In this document: in pieces, positions 8,185 to 17,311 of the stretch
Position numbering within the stretch: position 1 is the first letter of the stretch
Layout: every line of letters begins with the position of its first letter
Assembly (NCBI GenBank): GCA_964596185.1
Contig: CAZQUE010000004.1
Coordinates: forward strand, 1 to 64,000
Direction: 5' to 3'
DNA: 64,000 nt
Source: DYKG01 sp964596185
GTDB lineage: Bacteria; Muiribacteriota; Ozemobacteria; Ozemobacterales; Ozemobacteraceae
Notes under the pieces: generated by a model
The model's database searches: none
What the model was told of the DNA's origin: nothing
The model's input: the letters and a program-made list of their open reading frames with translations, nothing else
Made by a program: the position numbers and the translations under genes

Positions 8185-8213
8185 TTGTTATCATCGGTTT
8201 TTAAAGCTAGAAT
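8185..8213 (+). promoter_or_regulatory. Sigma-70-type promoter of the MBL-fold hydrolase gene
   Basis: -35 TTGTTA (8185-8190), a 17-base spacer, -10 TAGAAT (8208-8213). This gives a leader of about 25 bases with ribosome-binding site AGGGAGG (8231-8237) before the ATG at 8245. Confidence 0.7.
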
Positions 8214-8244
8214 ATAAGAAGATAAAACTAAGGGAGGTTCAGGA

Positions 8245-8898
8245 ATGGAAAAAAAATTCCCAAAAATCCATTGGCTTGGCCATTCAAGTCTGAGAATTGA
8301 AACCAGCTTTGGTACAATACTTATCGATCCCTGGAAACTGGATGAAGGAGTAAAAGCAGACTTTGTTCTGATAACCCACTCACACTTCGATCATTTGAGC
8401 GTCGACGACATAAAAAAAGCCCTACCTACCGGCAAATCTGTGGTGGCTCCGCCAGATTGCCTCACAGACCTGCAGCAGGAGTACGATTGCCATCCCATTT
8501 CGCCAGGCATGAACGTCGAATTTGAAAATTTTAATGTTACTGCAACCCCAGCCTACAATCCGAAAAAAGATTTTCACCCCCGCAACAACAACTGGGTTGG
8601 CTACATAATCGATGCCGACAACACCAGAATTTATGTCGCCGGAGACACAGACCTGATCCCTGAAATGGAAAAAATAAACGCAGACATCGTCATTCTACCC
8701 GTCGGCGGCACCTATACCATGGATATCAATGACGCTGCAAAAGCTGTGAAACTGATCAAACCGAAAATCGCCATTCCGATACACTATGGCGACATCGTCG
8801 GCAAGGCGGAAGACGGCCAGAAATTTGCCCGTCTGCTTCCTGAAATCAAGGTCGAAATCTTGACTCCTGAATCATCACATTTAAATCAGCACAACTGA
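8245..8898 (+). CDS. Metal-dependent hydrolase, UPF0173/UlaG-like metallo-beta-lactamase fold
   Basis: 217 residues, the normal length of the UPF0173 (YtkL-like) family. The N-terminal strand carries HWLGHSSLRIET and the segment ILIDPW. The metal motif THSHFDHLS gives H-x-H-x-D-H near residue 50. Further ligands are in VAGDTDLIPEM (Asp) and IPIHYGD (His). These sites would bind two metal ions in a cytoplasmic enzyme. Relatives include UlaG, an L-ascorbate-6-phosphate lactonase, but the substrate of this subgroup is unknown and no ascorbate genes are near. It is transcribed alone from its own promoter and faces a convergent gene. Confidence 0.88.
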   Translation: MEKKFPKIHWLGHSSLRIETSFGTILIDPWKLDEGVKADFVLITHSHFDHLSVDDIKKALPTGKSVVAPPDCLTDLQQEYDCHPISPGMNVEFENFNVTATPAYNPKKDFHPRNNNWVGYIIDADNTRIYVAGDTDLIPEMEKINADIVILPVGGTYTMDINDAAKAVKLIKPKIAIPIHYGDIVGKAEDGQKFARLLPEIKVEILTPESSHLNQHN

Positions 8899-8915
8899 GA
8901 AATCATCGATAATAT

Positions 8916-9407
8916 TCAATCTGCCTCGGGAATCTGGGCGACCAGACTGTTAATTTCGCGGGCATTGGCGCGCGAACGTCTGGTTGCCTGTTGAACTTTG
9001 GCTCTCAGGCTGTCGAAAAGCGCCTGACGACGATTCATTTCTTCAAGCCTGCCGGCTTGTGCATTGCTCATGGTTACGCTTATTTCATCAACGATTTCGA
9101 CTGACTGATCTTCAACCACAACGGATGAAGCTGCATTTTCTTCGCGCAAGCCTGATTCTGGATCATGGAAAAGCACGGTTAAGGCAACATCTTCACGGTT
9201 TTCAAGCTCTTCACTTATTTTTTCAAGCTTTATTTCAGCTGTCTCAGGAGCTTTCTGGATATTGCTGTGATACTCTTTAAGTCGATTTCTCAACTCTTTG
9301 ATTCGGGCATTGATCTGGTCTTTATCAATAATTTTCTGGGCATAAGCTCCAGAATTGCAAGCCAGAAAAAGAGACATCAGACAAAATCCCAAAATCGAAC
9401 GGCGCAT
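8916..9407 (-). CDS. Small exported coiled-coil protein of unknown function
   Basis: 163 residues. The N-terminus MRRSILGFCLMSLFLACNSGAYA is a signal peptide; it contains a Cys (LFLACN), but AYA-Q looks like a signal peptidase I site. The mature part is charged and helical (KDQINARIKELRNRLKEYHSN at about 28-48; NRRQALFDSLRAKVQQATRRSRANAREINSL near the C-terminus), with a short beta-like middle. A GGAGGT ribosome-binding site precedes the ATG. It follows the lipoprotein cluster on the same strand after a 136-base gap holding a strong hairpin. I do not recognise a family. Confidence 0.7.
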   Translation of the reverse strand: MRRSILGFCLMSLFLACNSGAYAQKIIDKDQINARIKELRNRLKEYHSNIQKAPETAEIKLEKISEELENREDVALTVLFHDPESGLREENAASSVVVEDQSVEIVDEISVTMSNAQAGRLEEMNRRQALFDSLRAKVQQATRRSRANAREINSLVAQIPEAD

Positions 9408-9476
9408 TTTTATTTACCTCCAGGTGCCACTTTTATTTCTCTTCCGAGACATCGGCAATTTGCCCGGCAGGATTTA

Positions 9477-9505
9477 GCTCTCTGCATAAAATTTCTGCAG
9501 AGAGC
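9477..9505 (-). terminator. Strong hairpin between the lipoprotein genes and the small exported protein
   Basis: A perfect 10-bp inverted repeat GCTCTCTGCA (9477-9486) / TGCAGAGAGC (9496-9505) with a 9-base loop, 38 bases after the stop of the last lipoprotein gene. The downstream minus-strand sequence is TAAATCC rather than a T-run, so termination may be weak. It could also be an mRNA-stabilising 3' end. Confidence 0.5.
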
Positions 9506-9543
9506 CCAAAATTGCTAACAACTTTTTTAAAAGATGCTAAGAC

Positions 9544-11517
9544 TCAGATATCAGAACCGTAAGCTCCAATCTGTCCGCCACGTTCAGAAGCGGTCAAAGC
9601 AGGAGATCCTGCTTTCAACTGATAGTTGAATGGACTCTGGCCAACGAACATTGGATCGAGGTTCTGTATCGGACCACCATTCTGGTCGCAATTAAAGGTG
9701 GCCTGAGCATAATTGAAAATAATGTTGTAAGGGTAACTTCTTCCCGGAGTTTTATCTTCAATGCCATACCCACTGCCAGGAATCTGGCCATTGTATATGA
9801 TGCTGTTCTTTATTGTTGGAACATCGGCACCATTAACGACGATACCGCTGGGAGCATCGACGGTGACATACTGATAGTCAGCATTTCCCCCGCCTGCATC
9901 TATGCCGACGTCATAGGCGTGCAAAATTGCGTTTCGAACCTTGAGTCCAAAACGATCGCCGGTTTTTAACGCTGTTTTTCTGGCATTTCGCACTTCAACG
10001 CTTCTCAATTGGAGATTTTTGTTGGCCAACAAAACAATTCCGTAGTTAACCGAATCGGCATTCAAGTTGCTGACACTGCAATCAAGGCTATTTTCAATAT
10101 ACAGTCCATTATCACAATCATTAAAATTAACCGAATTCAGATTGAATGAAGTCAAACCATTCAGCGAAATTCCGGTCTGACAGAACCTGGCTACCACGTT
10201 ACTTATCTGGCTTTGCGAACTATACAATGCAAGACCCTTCTCTGCACCGGCAATTTCAAGATAGTCGATAAGTGTGCCTTCCTGAGAAGCTCCGGCAATA
10301 ATCCGCAGCCCATCCCAGTCATTGCGTGCAGGAGCAGCTGAGCCACTGATCATGCGAATTGGATTTTCTGGCGTTCCCTGTGCAATCAGGCGCCCTTCGA
10401 TGATGAATTCACAGGATTCCGGTTTATAACCGGTTCTACCCTCATCAACATCGTTAAATACCAGATTCACACCCGCTTCAATCCTCAAGGTTCGACCCTG
10501 CGGCACGGTTATATCCCCACTAAGTCGAATTGGGCTCAAATTCGTGCCCCAGACCAGATCCTGTTCTATTTTTCCACTCGGCACGATATCAACCGGCGTA
10601 GTCAGTGAAGAAACATTACCCTCATAGTCGACCGACTGTATCGAATAGCGAAAAAGACGACCGGGTTCGGTATTATCGTCAGCCAAAGAAGTCTGCGAGC
10701 CAAACACATAGCTTTCATCAAATAGCAGTTTGAATTCATCCGCGTCGACCGATCGGTATATTCTGAAACCCTCAACCGGGTCACTTCCGCTGTAATTCCA
10801 ACTCAACCTTGGCCCTTCGGTGCTTTGAATCACCTTGAAATCCTGTGGCACTTCCGGCGCTCCTGCCAGATCCAGCGGATGCAGAGTTTTGAAATTTCCA
10901 GATTCAGACACGAATTTTCTTCCATCCGGGGTTATTCCTTCAATTTCCACCATATACTCAGCGCCGGGAAATAACCCTGTCAGCTCGATCTGATGAAGCA
11001 ATCCTGTCTGCGTTGGCGCAGTCTGCAATCTCGCCCCGCCAACCTGCCGCCAGGCAGCGATTACCGACATACTTTCGGCGCATTCCACATCGACAACAAC
11101 GCGGTTTTTCTCTCTAACCGACAACTTCCATTGAATCAGATCCGGCAGATTTTCGACAATGATGTCGATGCCGCCCATAACCTCACCATATCCAAGCTCC
11201 ACTGTTTTTGAGGCTAGATAAAAACCGTTTCTTTCAACGGTCAAACGATGCGAACCCACGTCCAGAGAAGTGAATTCATAATAGCCATTTTCGTCAGTTT
11301 CTGCCTTGAACAAAGAGCGGTGCGAAGTTACCATCGCACCAGTGATTCGATTTCCCGAATCATCAAGCACTAAACCGGAAATTACCCCGCGCTGAGTACT
11401 CATCTGGTTTTCACAGCCGGAAGAAAAAACTATCAGCGCAATCAGAGCCGTTATCAGCAACCATCGTCGCTGCAGGCTCTGTCGGAGACTTTTTGAAAAC
11501 AGCATAAGTCCTATCAT
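9544..11517 (-). CDS. Exported lipoprotein with carboxypeptidase-regulatory, FN3 and beta-helix domains (paralogue 3)
   Basis: 657 residues from the ATG at 11517; an ATG at 11505 with AGGA four bases upstream is an equally good start. The signal peptide ends in FSSGC (Cys35), a plausible lipobox. Order: a carboxypeptidase-regulatory-like beta domain (about 40-110, GVISGLVLDDSGNRITGAMV, ENGYYEFTSL), a fibronectin type III-like pair (about 115-310, EGFRIYRSVDADEF), the segment VPQGRTLRIEAGVNLVF that opens right-handed beta-helices, and a parallel beta-helix to the end. The tail DPMFVGQSPFNYQLKAGSPAL...GAYG is the usual end of such helices. It would sit on the outer membrane, perhaps binding glycans. 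Third of three tandem paralogues, 10 bases after the second. Confidence 0.8.
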   Translation of the reverse strand: MIGLMLFSKSLRQSLQRRWLLITALIALIVFSSGCENQMSTQRGVISGLVLDDSGNRITGAMVTSHRSLFKAETDENGYYEFTSLDVGSHRLTVERNGFYLASKTVELGYGEVMGGIDIIVENLPDLIQWKLSVREKNRVVVDVECAESMSVIAAWRQVGGARLQTAPTQTGLLHQIELTGLFPGAEYMVEIEGITPDGRKFVSESGNFKTLHPLDLAGAPEVPQDFKVIQSTEGPRLSWNYSGSDPVEGFRIYRSVDADEFKLLFDESYVFGSQTSLADDNTEPGRLFRYSIQSVDYEGNVSSLTTPVDIVPSGKIEQDLVWGTNLSPIRLSGDITVPQGRTLRIEAGVNLVFNDVDEGRTGYKPESCEFIIEGRLIAQGTPENPIRMISGSAAPARNDWDGLRIIAGASQEGTLIDYLEIAGAEKGLALYSSQSQISNVVARFCQTGISLNGLTSFNLNSVNFNDCDNGLYIENSLDCSVSNLNADSVNYGIVLLANKNLQLRSVEVRNARKTALKTGDRFGLKVRNAILHAYDVGIDAGGGNADYQYVTVDAPSGIVVNGADVPTIKNSIIYNGQIPGSGYGIEDKTPGRSYPYNIIFNYAQATFNCDQNGGPIQNLDPMFVGQSPFNYQLKAGSPALTASERGGQIGAYGSDI

Positions 11518-11527
11518 CTTGTTTTTC

Positions 11528-13498
11528 TCACAGTTTTGATGCCCCGTAACGCCCCTGTTCAGAGCCATAACGATCTTGCAGATTCAGCGGGGACTCGGGC
11601 AAAAGTTCGTAATTGAATGGGTTGCCACCTTTGAACTGCGGATCAACCCTGGTTGAACCGACACCACCGCCACAACCGAGATAAGCTTCAGCAAAACCGT
11701 AAACATTGTTGAACTCATAATCAGGAGTCAGTACCGACAGATTGTTTATACCGACATTTCCTTTGCCATAGCGGTTTACCACGATATTGTTTTCGATGAT
11801 GATTGTTCCAGAACCAATTTCAATACCGTTCTCGGCGTCGATAGTGCAATGATCAATGTAATTCTCGGCACCATGAAGAATGTTGTCATAAGATATTCCC
11901 ACCCCATCCGGGCAGACGATCAGGACATTTGACAGCGTTGAGCGCCCGGGAATTCCACTTATGCCAGACTTATAACAATTGATATCGACGCCGGCAACGA
12001 TCAGTCTGTCTTCAGAAGCGGTAGTTTCAAAGACAATTCCATTCCCGACCGCATTGAATTTGGAATTGCTCAGATTTATCTGCCGGCAGCCTTCAACTTT
12101 CAAGGCAGTGCCGCTTATTTCATCAAAGCGAAAATCTTTGAGGACAATGCTTTCACGGACTCCGTAAAGCCTTAACCCATTTTCGCAATAGGCAAAACCT
12201 AGTGAATCCAGTTCAACCCGCCGCGCTTCAACTTCAATTGCATAACCGCTACAGGCACCTATTTCAACATGAGAAAATTTCGAGAGTCCTGTATCCGAGG
12301 AAAGAATTTTAATGCCAGCCCAGTGATCACGACGGCCACCGCCATTTAAAGGTTCGAATTTAACAGGCTTTTCGGCACTGCCTTCGAGCAGCAGTCGCCC
12401 GCTGACCAGGATTTCGACCCGGCTTTCATCAACACCTGAAGCGGCAAGATCGCTTTCACCAATTCTGAAAATTACCCCTGGGCCAACCGTCAAAGTAACT
12501 CCGGCGGCTACAAGTAAATCTGAGTTGAGTATGACCGGTGAATCGAGATAGTCGATACTCAGGCTCCTGTTTACAACGCCAGGAACGAATACCATTTCCG
12601 AAATTACTTTTTCAGACTCGCCAATGAATTCATTTACCGCGACAACAGCATATTGCGAAAAGGTTCCGGCATTGGCAGTATTATCAGAATAACTTCTGAC
12701 GGTTGATTCGACCGGCTGACTGGTCAACAGAAGCCAGTCTCCACCTTTTTCCATGCGATAAATATTATAACCGATCACCGAACTGGCAGTTGCCGGTTCC
12801 CAGACAATTTCGACTGTTTGCGCAGCTTTGATCGGCATTACCGACACAGACTGAGGAGTCGAAGGAATGTAACCCGGCTCGGTTTTAAATGAATAATCGT
12901 ATGAATAGTGGCTTGTGCCCTGGTCATCAATATACTGAACCCTGTAATGATAAAGCGTTTCAGGACTCAAGCCAGTCAACTGGATTTCATGTTCAGTTGC
13001 CGAGCGAGTTTCACGGAAAATTTGGCCATAGCTTCGAGTTGTCCCATAATCCACATTGCAGATCACGCTACGGTAAGTTAACCAGCGAATTGTTGCCGTG
13101 GTATCGGTCGTAGCAATAACGCTTATGTTGCTGATTTTGTGGGGGGCATTGCTTTTATCGAGCCTTATCGTTTCGAGAACCGTAGTCTCGTTTGAACGAA
13201 TTTCTATCTGCCGTTCTTCGATCAGATAATCAGGGTGTAAAATGACAATATTGTTGAGACCTGCCGGCAGTTCTGAAAGATAAAAACCACCGTCGCCGGA
13301 ACTATAAACTTTTTCGGCTTCACGAAAAATGGAAAAAACCTCGGCATTCATAACTGCATTGCCATCGGCATCAATGATGCGACTGCTCAAACTGCCGGTC
13401 TGCGAAGAACGCAAACCGCAACCTGGCGCGAACAATAGTGCTACCAGCATTGTAACCAGAGCAATTGCCAGTGATTTTTGCCGACTAATCAGGAACAT
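11528..13498 (-). CDS. Exported lipoprotein with carboxypeptidase-regulatory, FN3 and beta-helix domains (paralogue 2)
   Basis: 656 residues from the ATG at 13498, chosen because it opens the signal peptide MFLISRQKSLAIALVTMLVA and leaves only a 14-base overlap with the gene upstream. The lipobox is LFAPGC (Cys27). The layout matches its neighbours: regulatory-like beta domain (SSRIIDADGNAVMNAEVFSI; about 35-105), FN3 domains (WLTYRSVICNVDYGTTRSYGQIF and IGYNIYRMEKGGDWLLL), VAAGVTLTVGPGVIFRIG, then a right-handed beta-helix with many short Asn/Gly-turn coils. The C-terminus has DPQFKGGNPFNYELLPESPL. No catalytic residues were recognised. Function is probably surface binding or adhesion. Confidence 0.8.
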   Translation of the reverse strand: MFLISRQKSLAIALVTMLVALLFAPGCGLRSSQTGSLSSRIIDADGNAVMNAEVFSIFREAEKVYSSGDGGFYLSELPAGLNNIVILHPDYLIEERQIEIRSNETTVLETIRLDKSNAPHKISNISVIATTDTTATIRWLTYRSVICNVDYGTTRSYGQIFRETRSATEHEIQLTGLSPETLYHYRVQYIDDQGTSHYSYDYSFKTEPGYIPSTPQSVSVMPIKAAQTVEIVWEPATASSVIGYNIYRMEKGGDWLLLTSQPVESTVRSYSDNTANAGTFSQYAVVAVNEFIGESEKVISEMVFVPGVVNRSLSIDYLDSPVILNSDLLVAAGVTLTVGPGVIFRIGESDLAASGVDESRVEILVSGRLLLEGSAEKPVKFEPLNGGGRRDHWAGIKILSSDTGLSKFSHVEIGACSGYAIEVEARRVELDSLGFAYCENGLRLYGVRESIVLKDFRFDEISGTALKVEGCRQINLSNSKFNAVGNGIVFETTASEDRLIVAGVDINCYKSGISGIPGRSTLSNVLIVCPDGVGISYDNILHGAENYIDHCTIDAENGIEIGSGTIIIENNIVVNRYGKGNVGINNLSVLTPDYEFNNVYGFAEAYLGCGGGVGSTRVDPQFKGGNPFNYELLPESPLNLQDRYGSEQGRYGASKL

Positions 13499-15476
13499 CG
13501 AATGCCCCCACATCTTCGCCATCCAGACCAGCGCCATTCAACGCGCTGCCTGGCGATGGAACATAGCTGAATGTCAGATTTGGAAATTCCACGAACGGGC
13601 TTCCACCAGTAAGAGAAGGGTCGAAGCGCAGATCACTGGAAATATTCGGCAGAGTTGTCCCGTCAGTGTTTGAGTAGCGTCTGCTATTGCCTGATGCGAT
13701 ATCCCAGATCATGTTGTATTGAATCATATTGGCACCCGCAACGTATGAGCTTGAACCGCTGTAAAGCATGCCCATAGTATTGCGCGTGGCGTCGGCGAGA
13801 ATGAGATTACTCCGAATTCTGGCAGTGGCAGTTTCTTTTATTTCAATACCAATTCCGGTGTGAATGGTGTTGCGACGCACCTCATCGTTTCCCCGGCAAA
13901 TAATACCACTGCCGTTTGAACCATAACCGATAAGATTCATTTTCGTGATCGAATTGGCTGCAGTGTTTTCGAGATCGATTCCTGAAACTCCAGCAAAGCT
14001 GATGGTGTTTCGTAAAACCTCGGCCAGATTGTTGCGCCTGGCCACAATACCGTAAACGCAGCGCAAAAGCCTGTTGTCATAGATTTTCACATCTACCGGA
14101 TTATCATTAATCAACATTCCCGAAGCACAGGTGTCGATTTCGACATTGCGAATGACCACGGCCTGCCGAGCCGCAGAAGACCTGATGCCAGCCTGGTGAC
14201 AGTTGAACAGACGAGAATCTCTTACTTCAGGAATTCCTGCCAGACCATTTATGCCATCAACGGCATAGGAAAGTTGCAGCCCCTTTACCAGGGAAGTGTT
14301 TAAATCTGCTGTCAGATCGAAACTAATGCCATTCCAGTCACCTGAAGCTGGAGAAGTGCTCACTGAGGTCATGGTAACCGGCTCTTCAGAAGTTCCCTGA
14401 ATCATCAGCGTGCCTTGAACCAAAATATCAATCAAGTCTTCATTTGAGTCCGGATCCCATTGGTCTCCCTTGGAAATGCCTATGGTTACTCCCTTGTCAA
14501 TTACCAGACTTACCCCTGGGGCAATGCTAAGATCGCCGGTTAGCAGATATGGAGAGTTCTGGGCGGTCCAAACCGCATTTTGATCCATGCGACCAGGCAT
14601 AAGAAATGAAGCTGTTTCCGACTGCGGCGTTTCATCGCCCGAACCCGAGACCCGGGTAACTCGATAATAGTATTTTCTTCCCGGAACGACTTCCATGTCC
14701 GTAAAAGAATTCTGCATGACGGCACCGGCCTGCACAAAAACAGAACTGGCCGATTCGGCTTTATAAACCTTGTAACCGGCAAAATCTACCGCACTGTCAG
14801 CATTCCAGTCGAGCTTGATCGAAACAGAATCGGTAGGTTTTGAAGCACGAAGGCCTGTTGGCGGGTTTCCGCGTACGGTAAATTCAGTGGTAAAGTTCTG
14901 TAATTCAGATTCAAGTGTTCGCCCAAGATTGTCGAGAGCAATACATTTGAAGCGATAGGTCGTCGCCGGGCTTAGTCCAGTCAGCTCATACTGGTGCAGA
15001 AAAGCGTTTTCAGAATCTTGAGGTGTATAGGCATTGATCAGCCCATTTGTGCCATAACGCACATACCCCTTACTCTGATTTTTGGTGTAAAAAATAATTC
15101 TGGCACGGGTCGAACTTACCTCGGCAACTTTAATATCATAGATTTCACTGTCGGCGGCCATGACAAAATTCACTTCCGCCAGGGTTTCGCCGCTCAGGAC
15201 TTCGACCGATCGTGACTGACTCTGATATTTTTCGCGACTGGCGCTTATCTGGGTAATCTGCGGCGTCAGAGCTTCAAGCAACCATTTTCCGTTAACGTCG
15301 GAAAGGGTCGACGCCTCATTTGTCGCGACTTTAACGCCACTAAGCGGGTTGCCGGCAGAGTCGCTGACCACCCCGCTCAAGCCTCCACGCGCGGGGGAAT
15401 CTGTGCTCATGCAACCAACATGGGCAATTATCACTAAAAAAGACAAAATAATAGCTAAACGTCTTATTTTTTTCAT
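13485..15476 (-). CDS. Exported lipoprotein with carboxypeptidase-regulatory, FN3 and beta-helix domains (paralogue 1)
   Basis: 663 residues. The signal peptide MKKIRRLAIILSFLVIIAHVGC has its lipobox Cys at residue 22. Order: carboxypeptidase-regulatory-like domain (GGLSGVVSDSAGNPLSGVKV, NGKWLLEAL; about 32-100), FN3-like domains (GYVRYGTNGLIN, ATTYRFKCIALD, FAGYKVYKAESAS), APGVSLVIDKGVTIGIS, then a beta-helix to about 630. It is the first gene of the three-lipoprotein operon, divergent from the aminotransferase gene across 146 bases. Divergence among the three paralogues is substantial, so the triplication is old. The lipoprotein call is firm; the role on the surface is not known. Confidence 0.82.
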   Translation of the reverse strand: MKKIRRLAIILSFLVIIAHVGCMSTDSPARGGLSGVVSDSAGNPLSGVKVATNEASTLSDVNGKWLLEALTPQITQISASREKYQSQSRSVEVLSGETLAEVNFVMAADSEIYDIKVAEVSSTRARIIFYTKNQSKGYVRYGTNGLINAYTPQDSENAFLHQYELTGLSPATTYRFKCIALDNLGRTLESELQNFTTEFTVRGNPPTGLRASKPTDSVSIKLDWNADSAVDFAGYKVYKAESASSVFVQAGAVMQNSFTDMEVVPGRKYYYRVTRVSGSGDETPQSETASFLMPGRMDQNAVWTAQNSPYLLTGDLSIAPGVSLVIDKGVTIGISKGDQWDPDSNEDLIDILVQGTLMIQGTSEEPVTMTSVSTSPASGDWNGISFDLTADLNTSLVKGLQLSYAVDGINGLAGIPEVRDSRLFNCHQAGIRSSAARQAVVIRNVEIDTCASGMLINDNPVDVKIYDNRLLRCVYGIVARRNNLAEVLRNTISFAGVSGIDLENTAANSITKMNLIGYGSNGSGIICRGNDEVRRNTIHTGIGIEIKETATARIRSNLILADATRNTMGMLYSGSSSYVAGANMIQYNMIWDIASGNSRRYSNTDGTTLPNISSDLRFDPSLTGGSPFVEFPNLTFSYVPSPGSALNGAGLDGEDVGAFDVPD

Positions 15477-15553
15477 TCAACTTTAGTTTTCGGAAAAAAA
15501 ACTCCTAAACGTTAGAAACAAAAGGTTGAAAGTAAAATAAAAATGGAGTTACA

Positions 15554-15582
15554 TTCATTGGGTCTGAATTTCTGCGTATAAG
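15554..15582 (+). promoter_or_regulatory. Possible promoter of the aminotransferase-dut-dapB unit
   Basis: -10-like TATAAG (15577-15582) lies 17 bases after TTCATT (15554-15559). The -35 match is weak. It lies 40 bases before the ATG at 15623, in the divergent spacer. Confidence 0.4.
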
Positions 15583-15622
15583 CGCAAAAAGGGTTATTTT
15601 TAGTCAGGAAAGGAATTCTGTA

Positions 15623-16855
15623 ATGAAGAAAATTTCTACCAGAGCCAGAGACATGCAGGCTTCACCCATTCGCAAACTTATTCCTTATGCTGTGGCGGCA
15701 CGTAAACGCGGCACGAATGTTTTTCCGCTGAACATAGGCCAGCCTGATATTCCAACTCCCGCGCCCATTCGCGAAGCAATCAGAAACTTCGACCAGGAAG
15801 TTCTTGCCTATAGCCCATCTCAGGGTGAAGATTTTCTGGTTGAATCATTTGCCGGTTATTACCGCAACAATCGCATTGATCTCGCCGCAGAAGACATTAT
15901 CGTCACCACCGGCGGTAGCGAAGCCATCTTTTTCGCTTTTCTGTCGATCTGTGATCCGGGCGATGAAGTTATCGTTTTTGAGCCCTTCTACACCAACTAC
16001 AATGGTATGGCTTTTGAAACAGGTGTAACCCTTAAAGCACTGACAACCTATGCAGAAGATGGTTTCCAGCTTCCGCCGGTCGATCAGATCGAAAAGGCCA
16101 TCACCCCCAAAACTCGCGCCATCCTGATTTGTAATCCCAATAATCCAACTGGCACCGTTTATCCACGCAAGGCCCTTGAGGATCTGGCTTACGTTGCCAA
16201 AAAGCATGAAATTTATGTTATCGCCGATGAAGTTTATCGCGAATTCACTTACGACGGGCTGAGCCACACTTCAATCCTGCAGGTCGAAGGCATGGCCCAG
16301 AACGCCATCCTCATCGACAGCATCTCCAAACGCTATTCAGCTTGCGGAGCAAGAATTGGTGTCATTGCCAGTAAAAACAAAACCGTCATGGAAGCCTGCA
16401 TGAAGTTTGCTCAGGCTCGACTAAGTTCGCCTACCGTAGAACAATGGGGCGCACGTGCCGGAATGATGATGGATCCAAGCTACTTCGAACCAATTCTCGA
16501 AGAATATCAGCGCCGCCGTGATGCCGTTATGGAAGGTCTGGCCAAAGCCGAAGGAGTTATCTGCAAAACTCCGACCGGCGCCTTTTATGTAATCGCCAAG
16601 CTCCCGATCCACAACGCCGACAAATTTGCCCAGTGGCTTCTCACCGATTTCAGTCATGAAGGCAACACTGTTCTGGTGGCACCCGCCGCAGGTTTCTACG
16701 CTACTCCTGGCAAAGGCCTCGATGAAATCCGCATCAGCTATGTGCTTGAAGTGCAAAAGCTGACCAAAGCCATGGAAACTCTTGCGGTAGCAATCAATCA
16801 ATACAAAAAGTTAGAAGAAGCACAAGGTGAAAAGGCTCAGGAAGCCAATGCCTGA
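15623..16855 (+). CDS. PLP-dependent class I/II aminotransferase (aspartate aminotransferase-like)
   Basis: 410 residues, fold-type I. Visible motifs: SPSQGEDFLVESFAGYYRNN near the N-terminus, TTGGSEAIFFAF, NPNNPTGTVY, DEVYREFTYDG, the PLP-lysine motif SISKRYSACGARIG, and the C-terminal substrate Arg in EIRISYV. The Cys-Gly-Ala-Arg after the Lys matches the N(C)GxRxG pattern of aspartate/aromatic aminotransferases of the I-gamma group. The N-terminal stretch RARDMQASPIRKLIPYA is typical of that group. The start is supported by AGGAAAGGA. The stop overlaps the dut start by 8 bases. With dapB nearby, a role in aspartate-family amino-acid metabolism is likely, but specificity cannot be read from sequence. 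Confidence 0.9.
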   Translation: MKKISTRARDMQASPIRKLIPYAVAARKRGTNVFPLNIGQPDIPTPAPIREAIRNFDQEVLAYSPSQGEDFLVESFAGYYRNNRIDLAAEDIIVTTGGSEAIFFAFLSICDPGDEVIVFEPFYTNYNGMAFETGVTLKALTTYAEDGFQLPPVDQIEKAITPKTRAILICNPNNPTGTVYPRKALEDLAYVAKKHEIYVIADEVYREFTYDGLSHTSILQVEGMAQNAILIDSISKRYSACGARIGVIASKNKTVMEACMKFAQARLSSPTVEQWGARAGMMMDPSYFEPILEEYQRRRDAVMEGLAKAEGVICKTPTGAFYVIAKLPIHNADKFAQWLLTDFSHEGNTVLVAPAAGFYATPGKGLDEIRISYVLEVQKLTKAMETLAVAINQYKKLEEAQGEKAQEANA

Positions 16856-17291
16856 TTTCGACGTCGACATCACTCTTGAAACCAGACCAGGGGTAAAACT
16901 GCCGCAACGGGCGACTGATGGAGCAGCCGGCTATGATCTTTGTGCCGCTGCCCATCTCTGTATCCCCCCTGGCAAACAGGCCATGGTTCCTACCGGACTG
17001 CGAATTTCCATGCCGGTTGGCGTTGAGGCGCAGATCAGACCACGCTCCGGCCTTGCTGCCAAACATGGGGTTACGGTTCTAAACGCTCCAGGAACCATCG
17101 ACAGCGATTATCGCGGCGAAATTTGCGTCATTCTCATCAATCATGGCAGCAACGAATTTGTTGTCGAACCGGGAATGCGAATTGCGCAGATGGTTTTTGC
17201 CCGGGTAACAACGGTTGAATTCAAGATATGTGAGAATCTCGACCACTCAGAACGCGGGAGTGGCGGTTTCGGCTCTACCGGAACCAAATAA
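16848..17291 (+). CDS. dut: dUTP diphosphatase (trimeric dUTPase)
   Basis: 147 residues from ATG 16848, preceded by AGGA within the end of the aminotransferase gene. All five dUTPase motifs are present: AGYDLCAA, PRSGLAAKHGV, the loop VLNAPGTIDSDYRGE (Asp/Tyr that hold the uracil and water), RIAQMVFA and the C-terminal ERGSGGFGSTG. It hydrolyses dUTP to dUMP and pyrophosphate, keeping uracil out of DNA and feeding dTMP synthesis. The length is normal. dapB follows after 20 bases. Confidence 0.95.
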   Translation: MPDFDVDITLETRPGVKLPQRATDGAAGYDLCAAAHLCIPPGKQAMVPTGLRISMPVGVEAQIRPRSGLAAKHGVTVLNAPGTIDSDYRGEICVILINHGSNEFVVEPGMRIAQMVFARVTTVEFKICENLDHSERGSGGFGSTGTK

Positions 17292-17311
17292 ACTTTGTAA
17301 AAGGAATCTTC

